Origin: UMGS1532 sp045594795
Lineage (GTDB): Bacteria > Bacillota > Clostridia > Oscillospirales > Acutalibacteraceae
Direction of reading: 5' to 3'
Assembly: GCA_045594795.1 (NCBI GenBank)
Contig: JAZNZF010000025.1
Location: 1 to 12,145 of the forward strand
DNA length: 12,145 nucleotides
The translations under genes were made by a program, and so were the position numbers. The notes beneath the pieces were generated by a model. It saw only the letters and a program-made list of their open reading frames with translations, did not search any database and was not told the origin of the DNA. This document shows, one piece after another, positions 1-4,829 of the stretch (positions within the stretch are counted from its first letter, which is position 1; each line of letters opens with the position of its first letter).

Positions 1-105
1 CGGGTACTTAGCAAGTTTCTGAGCCTCCTTTCTGATCATCTGCTGCTTAAACACAGCAGGTCTTGACGCTCGCTTTCGCGAATGTCGATGGGTTCGTCTT
101 TTCAT
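1..105 (-). CDS. Very basic protein of unknown function, N-terminal 35 residues only
   Basis: Partial gene running off the left edge. The ATG at 105-103 follows the ribosome binding site AAAGGTGG with a 7-nt gap. The visible 35 residues start MKRRTHRHSRKR and continue through FKQQMIRKEAQKLAKYP, with about 14 Lys/Arg, suggesting RNA or DNA binding or a basic cytoplasmic tail. An in-frame ATG at 159 would add 18 basic residues, but it sits directly after a terminator U-tract and has no ribosome binding site. I do not recognise the family. The gene is the first behind a strong promoter and a two-terminator leader, so its expression should depend on antitermination. Because the leader ORF resembles macrolide-sensing peptides, a resistance or ribosome-protection role is possible, but the N-terminus matches no Erm, ABC-F or Tet protein that I can recall. 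Confidence 0.7.
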   Translation of the reverse strand, partial: MKRRTHRHSRKRASRPAVFKQQMIRKEAQKLAKYP

Positions 106-159
106 TCGGGTTCCACCTTTCTTATATTTATTCCAAAAGCACGAATGCTTTTTGGGCAT

Positions 160-236
160 AAAAAAAGCGAGAACAACAACCATACCATCAAAGGCAATAG
201 TGTCCGTAATGAATTACGAACCGGTGTCATTCTCGC
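160..236 (-). terminator. Leader terminator 2, long-arm hairpin with U-tract
   Basis: On the minus strand GCGAGAATGACA (236-225) pairs with TGTTGTTCTCGC (178-167) over 12 bp including two wobbles, followed directly by seven T residues (166-160). The loop contains a smaller CGTAA/TTACG hairpin. It lies between the promoter and the first coding ATG, so it should block transcription of the gene at 105 unless bypassed. Confidence 0.7.
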
Positions 237-261
237 AGAGGATATAAATATCCTTATAAAA

Positions 262-286
262 CAAAAAATGCCAGCACATAACCGGC
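262..286 (-). terminator. Leader terminator 1 (attenuator)
   Basis: On the minus strand GCCGG (286-282) pairs with CTGGC (274-270) around a 7-nt loop, and the tract ATTTTTTG follows. The stem is short and contains one G-U pair, so it is a moderate terminator. Its 5' arm can instead pair with the segment just after the leader ORF stop, as expected for an attenuator. Confidence 0.55.
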
Positions 287-303
287 CTCACGGCGCAGTT
301 ACA

Positions 304-363
304 CTACTGACATAATACAAACTTAACAACCTGTGCAATGCAGAAAATACTGCTAATACCCAT
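304..363 (-). CDS. ErmC-leader-like regulatory peptide, 19 aa
   Basis: The short ORF MGISSIFCIAQVVKFVLCQ starts about 25 nt after the predicted transcription start and ends in TAG. The ErmC leader peptide is MGIFSIFVISTVHYQPNKK, in which the IFVI segment is central to macrolide-dependent ribosome stalling. The two share 7 of the first 9 residues (M, G, I, S, I, F, I at the same positions), giving IFCI in place of IFVI. The C-terminal halves differ apart from V12. The position, between a strong promoter and a terminator, fits a regulatory peptide. The weak point is the lack of a recognisable Shine-Dalgarno sequence before the ATG, so translation is not assured. Similarity is judged by eye from memory of ErmCL. 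Confidence 0.5.
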   Translation of the reverse strand: MGISSIFCIAQVVKFVLCQ

Positions 364-395
364 ACGGGTGGCGCACAAAAATCAATCACAGAAGA

Positions 396-424
396 ATTAT
401 AGCACAATATCTTGTGATTGTCAA
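396..424 (-). promoter_or_regulatory. Perfect-consensus sigma-A promoter
   Basis: On the minus strand TTGACA (424-419), a 17-nt spacer and TATAAT (401-396) match the housekeeping consensus at all 12 positions. The transcription start should be near 389. Such an unmodulated strong promoter suggests that control comes after initiation, through the leader terminators. Confidence 0.85.
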
Positions 425-447
425 GATTGGTAAATCGATATATAGAT

Positions 448-473
448 AAAGGCACCGCCGTAGCGATGCCTTT
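448..473 (-). terminator. Terminator of the sigma/anti-sigma operon
   Basis: Minus-strand AAAGGCATCGC and GCGGTGCCTTT form an 11-bp stem (one G-U pair) around the tetraloop TACG, 15 nt past the stop of the anti-sigma gene. It separates that operon from the strong promoter at 396-424. Confidence 0.75.
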
Positions 474-487
474 ACATCGTTTATTTA

Positions 488-1177
488 TCACTTAGAAACG
501 CTTGAAAGATCAATCTGCTCAAGTGAGATAAGATTCTGAATTGCTGAAGTGATCTCGTTCATTACTATTTCGCTTTCATCTTTTTTTCCTGCATTCTCGA
601 TATACACCGTGTTTTCACAAAGTTCAAAGGTGGCATAATAAATGACAGTTTTCCCACTGGTGAAATATCCTGCATTGACAGAAACACCATCCACATCCGA
701 GGCTTTTTCTTCACCTTCAATCACAGTATCGCTGATTTTAATGCCCGGAGCGGATACCAACAGTTTCATATCTCCATATCGGCCTTCAATGCCAAGGATA
801 CTATCATCCTCATTATTAAAGAGTGCATACCCTGTAACAGGTAAATCACCAAATAGATTTGAGATTTCATCTTCAGTCAGATCTCTCGTACTAATCTCAA
901 ATGCGATATCAAACTGTGCAACACCGCCATCTGATTTAACAAAGTTGATCTTACTACCGTTATCCAATGTTGCAATCTGCTCATTGCCTCCGAACAGTCC
1001 GCTCTGGAAGACTCCAATACCGATAACGGCTACGAGTGCAAAGCAGGCAGCAACAGCACCCCATTTCATCCATACAGGACGGCGAACAGCTTTCACCTCA
1101 CCGGTATAAGCGGTAGCTTCATTCACATATTTCTGATTGATGTTCCCGATAGTTTCGGAAATTCTATTTTTTCTCAT
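488..1177 (-). CDS. Single-pass membrane protein, probable anti-sigma factor
   Basis: The 229-residue protein has a cytoplasmic N-terminal segment (1-35) with the pattern ISETIGNINQKYVNEA. One hydrophobic helix follows at about 36-58 (WMKWGAVAACFALVAVIGIG), then a roughly 170-residue extracytoplasmic domain rich in Asp, Glu and Ser. Its ATG overlaps the stop of the sigma gene as ATGA, so the two are translationally coupled; AGGAAGGA lies upstream. Known: clostridial ECF sigma factors are often followed by membrane proteins of this layout, which hold the sigma factor through the cytoplasmic part and sense a signal outside. No zinc-binding anti-sigma (HxxxCxxC) motif is present, so it is not a classical ZAS protein. 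The signal is unknown. Confidence 0.75.
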   Translation of the reverse strand: MRKNRISETIGNINQKYVNEATAYTGEVKAVRRPVWMKWGAVAACFALVAVIGIGVFQSGLFGGNEQIATLDNGSKINFVKSDGGVAQFDIAFEISTRDLTEDEISNLFGDLPVTGYALFNNEDDSILGIEGRYGDMKLLVSAPGIKISDTVIEGEEKASDVDGVSVNAGYFTSGKTVIYYATFELCENTVYIENAGKKDESEIVMNEITSAIQNLISLEQIDLSSVSK

Positions 1178-1743
1178 AAAGATATTCCTTCCTGAATTAG
1201 ATATTTTTTCAGTTTTTCTCGTGTTCGGGAGAGCCGAACTGATATGTTATGGTTGCTTGTATGAAAGAGTTCTGCAAGATCCGCAATCGAATCCGAATGC
1301 CAGTACCGGCGGACGAACATAATTCTGTTTTCCTTGTCCAAAGTTTCAAGAAAACGGTCAATACTTCTTGCAACCTCGCCTGCGTTAAATTCATCCTCAA
1401 CCGAGGTGGGCGCAGGGAAACAGTTTTCCAGCTCGTCCAGAGCAACATCATAGATACTGTTCCGTTTCGCTGCAGTATTTGCATGATACTTCTTGATGGC
1501 AAGATTACGAACAATGCGGCAGACATAACTCAGAAGCGGATTTGGTCTTTGAGGCGGTATTGTATTCCACGCTCCGAGATATGCGTCATTCACGCATTCT
1601 TCGGTATCCCGTACATCATTCAATATATTGTTAGCAACCTTTGTGCATACAGAGCCATATTTCTGCGATAGTTCAATGATTGCCTGCTCTGAGCGCTCAT
1701 AGAACAAATCAATTATTTTACTATCGTCCAATCTGCTCACCAT
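1174..1743 (-). CDS. ECF-type RNA polymerase sigma factor
   Basis: The protein has 189 residues, the usual ECF length. Region 2 covers about residues 12-85, with RDTEECVNDAYLGAWNTIPP at 45-64 as the core-binding and -10 recognition helix and LLSYVCRIVRNLAIKKY following. Region 4 covers about 130-182, with FVRRYWHSDSIADLAELF (143-160) and the recognition helix SVRLSRTREKLKKYL (168-182). There is no region 3, as expected for ECF factors. The start at 1743 follows AGGTGAGG with an 8-nt gap; a GTG one codon later is possible. It is cotranscribed with the overlapping membrane partner and lies inside the element next to the integration module but on the opposite strand, so it may control element genes or host surface genes. 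Its target promoter is unknown. Confidence 0.9.
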   Translation of the reverse strand: MVSRLDDSKIIDLFYERSEQAIIELSQKYGSVCTKVANNILNDVRDTEECVNDAYLGAWNTIPPQRPNPLLSYVCRIVRNLAIKKYHANTAAKRNSIYDVALDELENCFPAPTSVEDEFNAGEVARSIDRFLETLDKENRIMFVRRYWHSDSIADLAELFHTSNHNISVRLSRTREKLKKYLIQEGISL

Positions 1744-1803
1744 CCTTTCTGCCTCACCTTTATACTACGGATTAGGCAGCATTTATCTCATATCATCTTA
1801 AAA

Positions 1804-1812
1804 ATTATACCA
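1804..1812 (-). promoter_or_regulatory. Extended -10 promoter for the sigma operon
   Basis: Minus-strand TGGTATAAT forms an extended -10 element about 60 nt before the sigma-factor ATG. No good -35 box is seen 17 nt upstream. An autoregulatory ECF-type promoter could also exist here, but I cannot identify one. Confidence 0.45.
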
Positions 1813-1853
1813 TATTTTTTATTTTTCGCTCATTTCAAAATTATTTGCAGAAA

Positions 1854-1874
1854 AACACGGGGACTCTCCGTGTT
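1854..1874. terminator. Hairpin/terminator between the sigma operon and the excision module
   Basis: AACACGG and CCGTGTT form a 7-bp stem around GGACTCT. Read on the minus strand it is followed by TTT; on the plus strand by TTATTTTA. It would insulate the divergent sigma operon from the excisionase-integrase unit. Confidence 0.45.
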
Positions 1875-2136
1875 TATTTTATGAAAGGACAAGCCAGGAG
1901 CGTTGTCCTCTTATGCACCTTGAAAACCGAATAGCCGCCGTCGGGAGTTATACAGGATTTGCGGACAGTATGCCATAATGATAACTTCGGAGCGTGCCCA
2001 CAAATGAAATGCCGCATAGCGGCAGCCTGCAAATACGCGGTTGAAATGAGCGCAGGAAATGGCTCGACGGTTAGGTGTCTTTTAATCAAAACAAATTTCA
2101 AATTTTTATATAGAGACAGTCTGACTACAGGATCTT
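1875..2136. other. Noncoding region upstream of the excision genes
   Basis: I see no convincing gene here: the open frames lack ribosome binding sites and start in poor context. It contains a perfect 6-bp hairpin TGCCGC-ATA-GCGGCA at 2010-2024 and further GC-rich segments near 1930-1945, unlike the AT-rich promoter stretches elsewhere. A leader RNA, oriT-like structure or regulator-binding region is possible but not supported by a recognisable motif. Confidence 0.35.
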
Positions 2137-2168
2137 TTGCGGAAAGTAGTATAATGATAATATCGCAA
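2137..2168 (+). promoter_or_regulatory. Probable promoter and operator of the excisionase-integrase unit
   Basis: A TATAAT box at 2150-2155 lies 54 nt before the excisionase ATG. It is bracketed by the inverted pair TTGCG (2137-2141) and CGCAA (2164-2168), centred on the -10 box. No good -35 box is present, which suggests weak or activated transcription. The inverted pair could be an operator for the adjacent small HTH protein or another element regulator. Confidence 0.4.
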
Positions 2169-2208
2169 GGATACACCGTTGCTGCAGGCTGTCGGAAAGG
2201 AGGGTATT

Positions 2209-2406
2209 ATGGCGGAACATAAGACAGCCATACCTGCAAACAAAAGATTTTTAACAGCAACGGATGTCGCTGAACTGCTGGATGTATCTCGCAGCACGGC
2301 ATACCGTATTATCAAACGGCTCAATGATGAATTGAACAAAGCCGGCAAATTAACGGTGGCGGGCAAAGTATCCGCCAAATACTTCTACGAGAATACATAC
2401 CTGTAA
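2209..2406 (+). CDS. Small HTH DNA-binding protein, excisionase-like
   Basis: A 65-residue protein with one helix-turn-helix: LTATDVAELLDVSRSTAYRI (residues 17-36) is the DNA-binding pair of helices, followed by a basic segment and a short beta-wing-like tail ending KYFYENTYL. The ATG at 2209 was chosen because AAGGAGGG lies 4 nt before it; an upstream in-frame ATG at 2179 lacks a binding site. Known: small HTH proteins just before tyrosine integrases in clostridial elements act as excisionases (directing excision by bending att DNA) or as repressors. The position 57 nt before the integrase start on the same strand supports this. It resembles the AlpA/MerR-like excisionases more than Tn916 Xis. 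Confidence 0.75.
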   Translation: MAEHKTAIPANKRFLTATDVAELLDVSRSTAYRIIKRLNDELNKAGKLTVAGKVSAKYFYENTYL

Positions 2407-2463
2407 CTGAGAAGTGAAACCGTATCCGGGCGATGATAGTTTAATAGATCGGAGGTGAAATCA

Positions 2464-3522
2464 TTGCCGACCTACAAAGACGAAAAAACAGGGTTATGGT
2501 ACTGCAAATTTGTTTATACAGATTGGATGGGCCAGAAGAAGCAGAAAAAGAAGATGGGTTTCCGTCTGCAGAAAGAAGCGAAACAATTTGAACTGGATTT
2601 CCTCAGCAAAAATTCGCAGTCCTGCGATATCCGTTTCTGCGACTTGATTGAGATATATATGGATGACTGCAAAGCCAGACTAAAACCTACTACCTATAAA
2701 GGTAAGCAGGATGTTTTGGAAAAGCACATCATTCCATATTTCAAGAACTTTAAGGTAAATGAGATTCAGGCTATGACGGTACGCCGTTGGCAAACGGAGC
2801 TGATTACAAGCCCCAAGAAGTATAAACCAACCTATCTGAGAACGCTGAACAGTCAACTGTCAGCAATCTTTAACTTTGCAGTAAAATATTACGGGTTACC
2901 ATATAACCCCGTACAAAGGAGTGGTCCTATGGGAAAGAAAAGATCCGGCTTGGAGCAATACTGGAAGCCAGAAGAATTCAAGATTTTTATTGAAGCAGTA
3001 AGCGATAAACTGATGTCAAAGGTTATTTTCAATCTGCTTTACTGGTCCGGTATGCGTTCCGGCGAACTGCTTGCTTTGACTCTGAACGATTTCGACTTTG
3101 AGGCACGGACGGTTTCTATTACGAAAAACTTTGCTCGCGTTGACGGCGAGGATCTGTTCCTTGAACCTAAAACGCCTAAGAGCAATCGCAAAATCACCTT
3201 GCCGCAGTTTGTCTGCGATATGGTGAAGGATTATGCTGACAAACTTTACGGCTATGATCCGTCAGACAGATTATTTGAGGTTACTAAACATTACTTAAAA
3301 AGTGAAATGGAGAGGGGCTGTAAAAAGACTGGTCTGCCACTCATAAGAGTGCATGATATTCGTCACAGCCACGCCAGCTTGCTTGTATCACTTGGATACC
3401 AGCCGCAAATCATCAGTGAGCGGCTTGGGCACGAAAGTCCAACCACAACGATGGAGATTTATTCTCACTTATATCCCAACTCACATAACGAAGTTGCAAG
3501 TCGTTTGGAGGCTTTCGCATAA
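2464..3522 (+). CDS. int: Tyrosine integrase of a Tn916-like family
   Basis: Site-specific recombinase that integrates and excises the element. Start chosen at TTG 2464: GGAGG sits 8 nt upstream, and the resulting N-terminus MPTYKDEKTGLWYCKFVYTD is the usual start of this integrase group; the GTG at 2455 overlaps the binding site. Of 352 residues, 1-48 form the arm-DNA-binding domain (three-stranded sheet, basic KKQKKKMGF turn), about 55-155 the SAM-like core-binding domain, and 165-350 the catalytic domain. All catalytic residues are visible: R198 (SGMRSGE), a Lys at 236 or 239, H297 and R300 (HDIRHSH), H323 (LGHE) and the nucleophile Y333 (MEIYSH). The gene is complete, so the element may still be mobile. 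It ends 97 nt before the attachment core. Confidence 0.95.
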   Translation: MPTYKDEKTGLWYCKFVYTDWMGQKKQKKKMGFRLQKEAKQFELDFLSKNSQSCDIRFCDLIEIYMDDCKARLKPTTYKGKQDVLEKHIIPYFKNFKVNEIQAMTVRRWQTELITSPKKYKPTYLRTLNSQLSAIFNFAVKYYGLPYNPVQRSGPMGKKRSGLEQYWKPEEFKIFIEAVSDKLMSKVIFNLLYWSGMRSGELLALTLNDFDFEARTVSITKNFARVDGEDLFLEPKTPKSNRKITLPQFVCDMVKDYADKLYGYDPSDRLFEVTKHYLKSEMERGCKKTGLPLIRVHDIRHSHASLLVSLGYQPQIISERLGHESPTTTMEIYSHLYPNSHNEVASRLEAFA

Positions 3523-3530
3523 GGTTTCTC

Positions 3531-3558
3531 ATGTACCTGCCGTGTACTTTTCGTGTAC
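3531..3558 (+). repeat. Three 11-bp-spaced hexamers, probable integrase arm sites
   Basis: ATGTAC at 3531, GTGTAC at 3542 and GTGTAC at 3553 recur at exactly 11-bp steps, about one helical turn, immediately after the integrase gene and about 60 bp from the crossover core. Known: Tn916-family integrases use their N-terminal domain to bind direct repeats near the element ends. The assignment is inferred from position and phasing. Confidence 0.6.
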
Positions 3559-3564
3559 TTCGGC

Positions 3565-3608
3565 AAAAAAAGAAACCCGAAAACCCTTGTAAAATAAGGG
3601 TTTTCGGG
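3565..3608 (-). terminator. Strong intrinsic terminator downstream of guaA
   Basis: A perfect 13-bp inverted repeat, CCCGAAAACCCTT (3576-3588) and AAGGGTTTTCGGG (3596-3608), has a 7-nt loop. In the minus direction it is followed by TTTCTTTTTTT, a textbook terminator for guaA, whose stop is 11 nt upstream. It lies on the element side of the core, so the element appears to supply the terminator of its host gene. On the plus strand there is no U-tract, so it would not end integrase transcripts efficiently. Confidence 0.85.
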
Positions 3609-3618
3609 GATGTGGCTA

Positions 3619-4620
3619 CTATTCCCACTCGATTGTGCCGATTGGCTTAGGTGTGAGGTCGAGAAGCACTCGGTTGATACCTTCTACCTCGTGGGTGATG
3701 CGGTCGGTAATTTTGTGGAGAACCGCATAGGGTATTTCCTCAATTGTAGCGGTCATAGCATCCTTGGTATTAACGGCGCGGATTATTGCGGGCCAGCCCT
3801 CATAACGGCTTTCGTCCTTAACGCCTACGCTTTTAATATCGGGAACGGCTATGAAATACTGCCAAACCTTTTCGGCAAGACCGCATTTATCAAACTCGTC
3901 ACGGAGAATTGCATCAGCCTCGCGAAGGGCGTGTAATCTATCTCTTGTGATGGCACCGAGGCAACGGACACCAAGTCCGGGACCTGGGAAGGGCTGACGG
4001 TAAACCATTGCGTGAGGAAGTCCTAAAGCTTCGCCAACAACGCGAACCTCGTCCTTAAAAAGGAATTTAAGAGGCTCAACAAGGTCGAATTTTAAATCCT
4101 CGGGAAGACCGCCAACATTGTGGTGGGATTTAACGGCTTTTTTGCCCTCGGCAGCCTTAACACTTTCCAAAATATCGGGATAGATGGTGCCCTGAGCTAA
4201 AAATTCTACACCCTCTAATTTTCTTGCTTCATCTGCGAAAACTTCAATAAATTCCTTACCTATGATTTTTCTTTTTGATTCAGGATCGGAAACGCCTGCC
4301 AAAAGGTCTAAAAATCTGTCGGTAGCGTCAACATAAATAAGGTTTGCGTCAAGTTCGTCTTTAAAGAGCTTTACAACATTTTCGGACTCATCCTTACGCA
4401 TAAGACCGTGGTTAACGTGAACCGAAATTAACTGCTTTCCAATAGCTTTTATAAGTAAAGCGGCAACTACCGAAGAGTCAACGCCGCCTGAAAGGGCGAG
4501 AAGAACCTTTTTGTCGCCAACCTGGGCGCGAACAGCCGCGATTTGCTCTTCAATGAAAGCGTTTGCGAGCTCTACGGTTGTTATACGTTCCATTGTTTCG
4601 GGCCTTAAATTTTCCTGCAT
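3619..4620 (-). CDS. guaA: GMP synthetase, ATP-pyrophosphatase subunit without amidotransferase domain
   Basis: Catalyses ATP-dependent amination of XMP to GMP in the cytoplasm. The 333 residues contain the PP-loop SGGVDSS at 44-50, the adenylation domain to about 200, and the dimerisation domain with RQPFPGPGLGVR and the C-terminus KPIGTIEWE that binds XMP. The usual bacterial protein is about 510-525 residues with an N-terminal glutamine amidotransferase; none is present here. This is not a truncation artefact: the ATG at 4620 has its own GGAGG site 8 nt upstream, and the 208 nt before it hold no amidotransferase remnant. Archaea have such a split enzyme (GuaAa plus GuaAb). The free glutaminase subunit must be elsewhere, or ammonia is used directly. 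The 3' end doubles as the attachment site of the element. Confidence 0.9.
   Translation of the reverse strand: MQENLRPETMERITTVELANAFIEEQIAAVRAQVGDKKVLLALSGGVDSSVVAALLIKAIGKQLISVHVNHGLMRKDESENVVKLFKDELDANLIYVDATDRFLDLLAGVSDPESKRKIIGKEFIEVFADEARKLEGVEFLAQGTIYPDILESVKAAEGKKAVKSHHNVGGLPEDLKFDLVEPLKFLFKDEVRVVGEALGLPHAMVYRQPFPGPGLGVRCLGAITRDRLHALREADAILRDEFDKCGLAEKVWQYFIAVPDIKSVGVKDESRYEGWPAIIRAVNTKDAMTATIEEIPYAVLHKITDRITHEVEGINRVLLDLTPKPIGTIEWE
3620..3630. other. Attachment core (att) in the guaA 3' end
   Basis: TATTCCCACTC on the plus strand is GAGTGGGAATA on the guaA strand and covers codons Glu-Trp-Glu plus the first two bases of the stop. Known: Tn5801-like elements use this 11-bp sequence as the crossover core in guaA. 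With the adjacent integrase and arm-like repeats, this is the right-hand junction. A second copy should lie at the far left end, outside the window; I see none inside it. Confidence 0.8.
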
Positions 4621-4660
4621 AGTTATTTCCTCCGATTAAAATTATGGAATAAGGAGAGTT

Positions 4661-4713
4661 AATCACCTCATCCACCAACATTCGTTGGTCCCCCTTCCCC
4701 GTCAAGAGGAAGG
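4661..4713. repeat. Double-hairpin intergenic sequence, probable dispersed repeat
   Basis: Between guaA and the CofE-like gene lies a compact unit starting ATCACCTCATCC. It contains a perfect hairpin ACCAAC-ATTC-GTTGGT (4674-4689) followed by CCTTCC (4693-4698) pairing with GGAAGG (4708-4713). From memory, similar CACCTCATCC...CCTTCCCC...GGAAGG units recur between genes in many clostridial genomes. Only one copy is in this window, so repetition cannot be shown here. Confidence 0.45.
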
Positions 4714-4812
4714 ATATATTTTATTATAAATTATATATCGCCTTAAAATTACAAATGATGTGGACGCGGGGTAAAAGTTTAGCTACATCTGCACACCTAT
4801 TCGTAATTGGAT

Positions 4813-4829
4813 GAAACGCCACGCGTTTC
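4813..4829 (-). terminator. Hairpin after the CofE-like gene, no U-tract
   Basis: GAAACGC-CAC-GCGTTTC is a perfect 7-bp stem with a 3-nt loop that starts on the stop codon of the CofE-like gene. No run of U follows, so it may be a weak terminator or an mRNA 3'-end stabiliser. The direct repeat AATTGG flanks it (4805 and 4831). Confidence 0.35.

Larger units (their letters stand above)
106..390 (-). promoter_or_regulatory. Structured 5' leader with attenuator features
   Basis: This is a roughly 285-nt untranslated leader between the promoter at 396-424 and the ATG at 105. In transcript order it holds a 19-codon ORF (363-304), a possible antiterminator hairpin (GUAACUG at 302-296 with CGGUUAU at 284-278, 7 pairs including wobbles), terminator 1 (286-262), a perfect AGGAUAU/AUAUCCU hairpin (254-239) and terminator 2 (236-160). 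The antiterminator uses bases of the 5' arm of terminator 1, so the two are mutually exclusive. The antiterminator arm lies 1-8 nt past the leader ORF stop. A ribosome that finishes the ORF would cover it and favour termination, while one stalled upstream would leave it free. The pairings are seen in the sequence; the mechanism is inferred. Confidence 0.6.
1..3630. mobile_element. Right end of a guaA-integrated element (probable ICE)
   Basis: The stretch from the left edge to the end of guaA carries the right-hand end of an integrated element. Seen: a tyrosine integrase and a small HTH/excisionase-like gene next to the junction, 11-bp spaced hexamer repeats after the integrase, and the 11-bp sequence TATTCCCACTC (reverse complement GAGTGGGAATA) lying on the last codons of guaA. 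Known: Tn5801-type conjugative elements integrate in the 3' end of guaA at this core. Inferred: the sigma/anti-sigma pair and the attenuator-controlled gene are cargo or regulatory genes of the element. The left end, the second core copy and any conjugation genes are outside the window, so self-transfer cannot be judged. Confidence 0.75.

Noticed and set aside
102..188. 28-residue minus-strand ORF starting MVWLLFSLF and overlapping the ATG at 105 as ATGA
   Set aside because: It has no ribosome binding site and its start lies within terminator 2. The overlap could be chance, although coupling cannot be excluded.
288..491. 67-codon minus-strand ORF upstream of the leader peptide
   Set aside because: It starts before the strong promoter at 396-424 and runs through the terminator at 448-473. 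It has no ribosome binding site; the promoter explains the region better.
642..1109. Long plus-strand ORF opposite the anti-sigma gene
   Set aside because: It is antisense to a gene with a clear start signal, membrane helix and operon partner, and has no ribosome binding site of its own.
4621..4828. Possible remnant of a GMP synthetase amidotransferase domain or a purine riboswitch upstream of guaA
   Set aside because: No reading frame with a class I amidotransferase Cys motif and no purine-riboswitch core sequence is visible; the gap is AT-rich with one double-hairpin unit.
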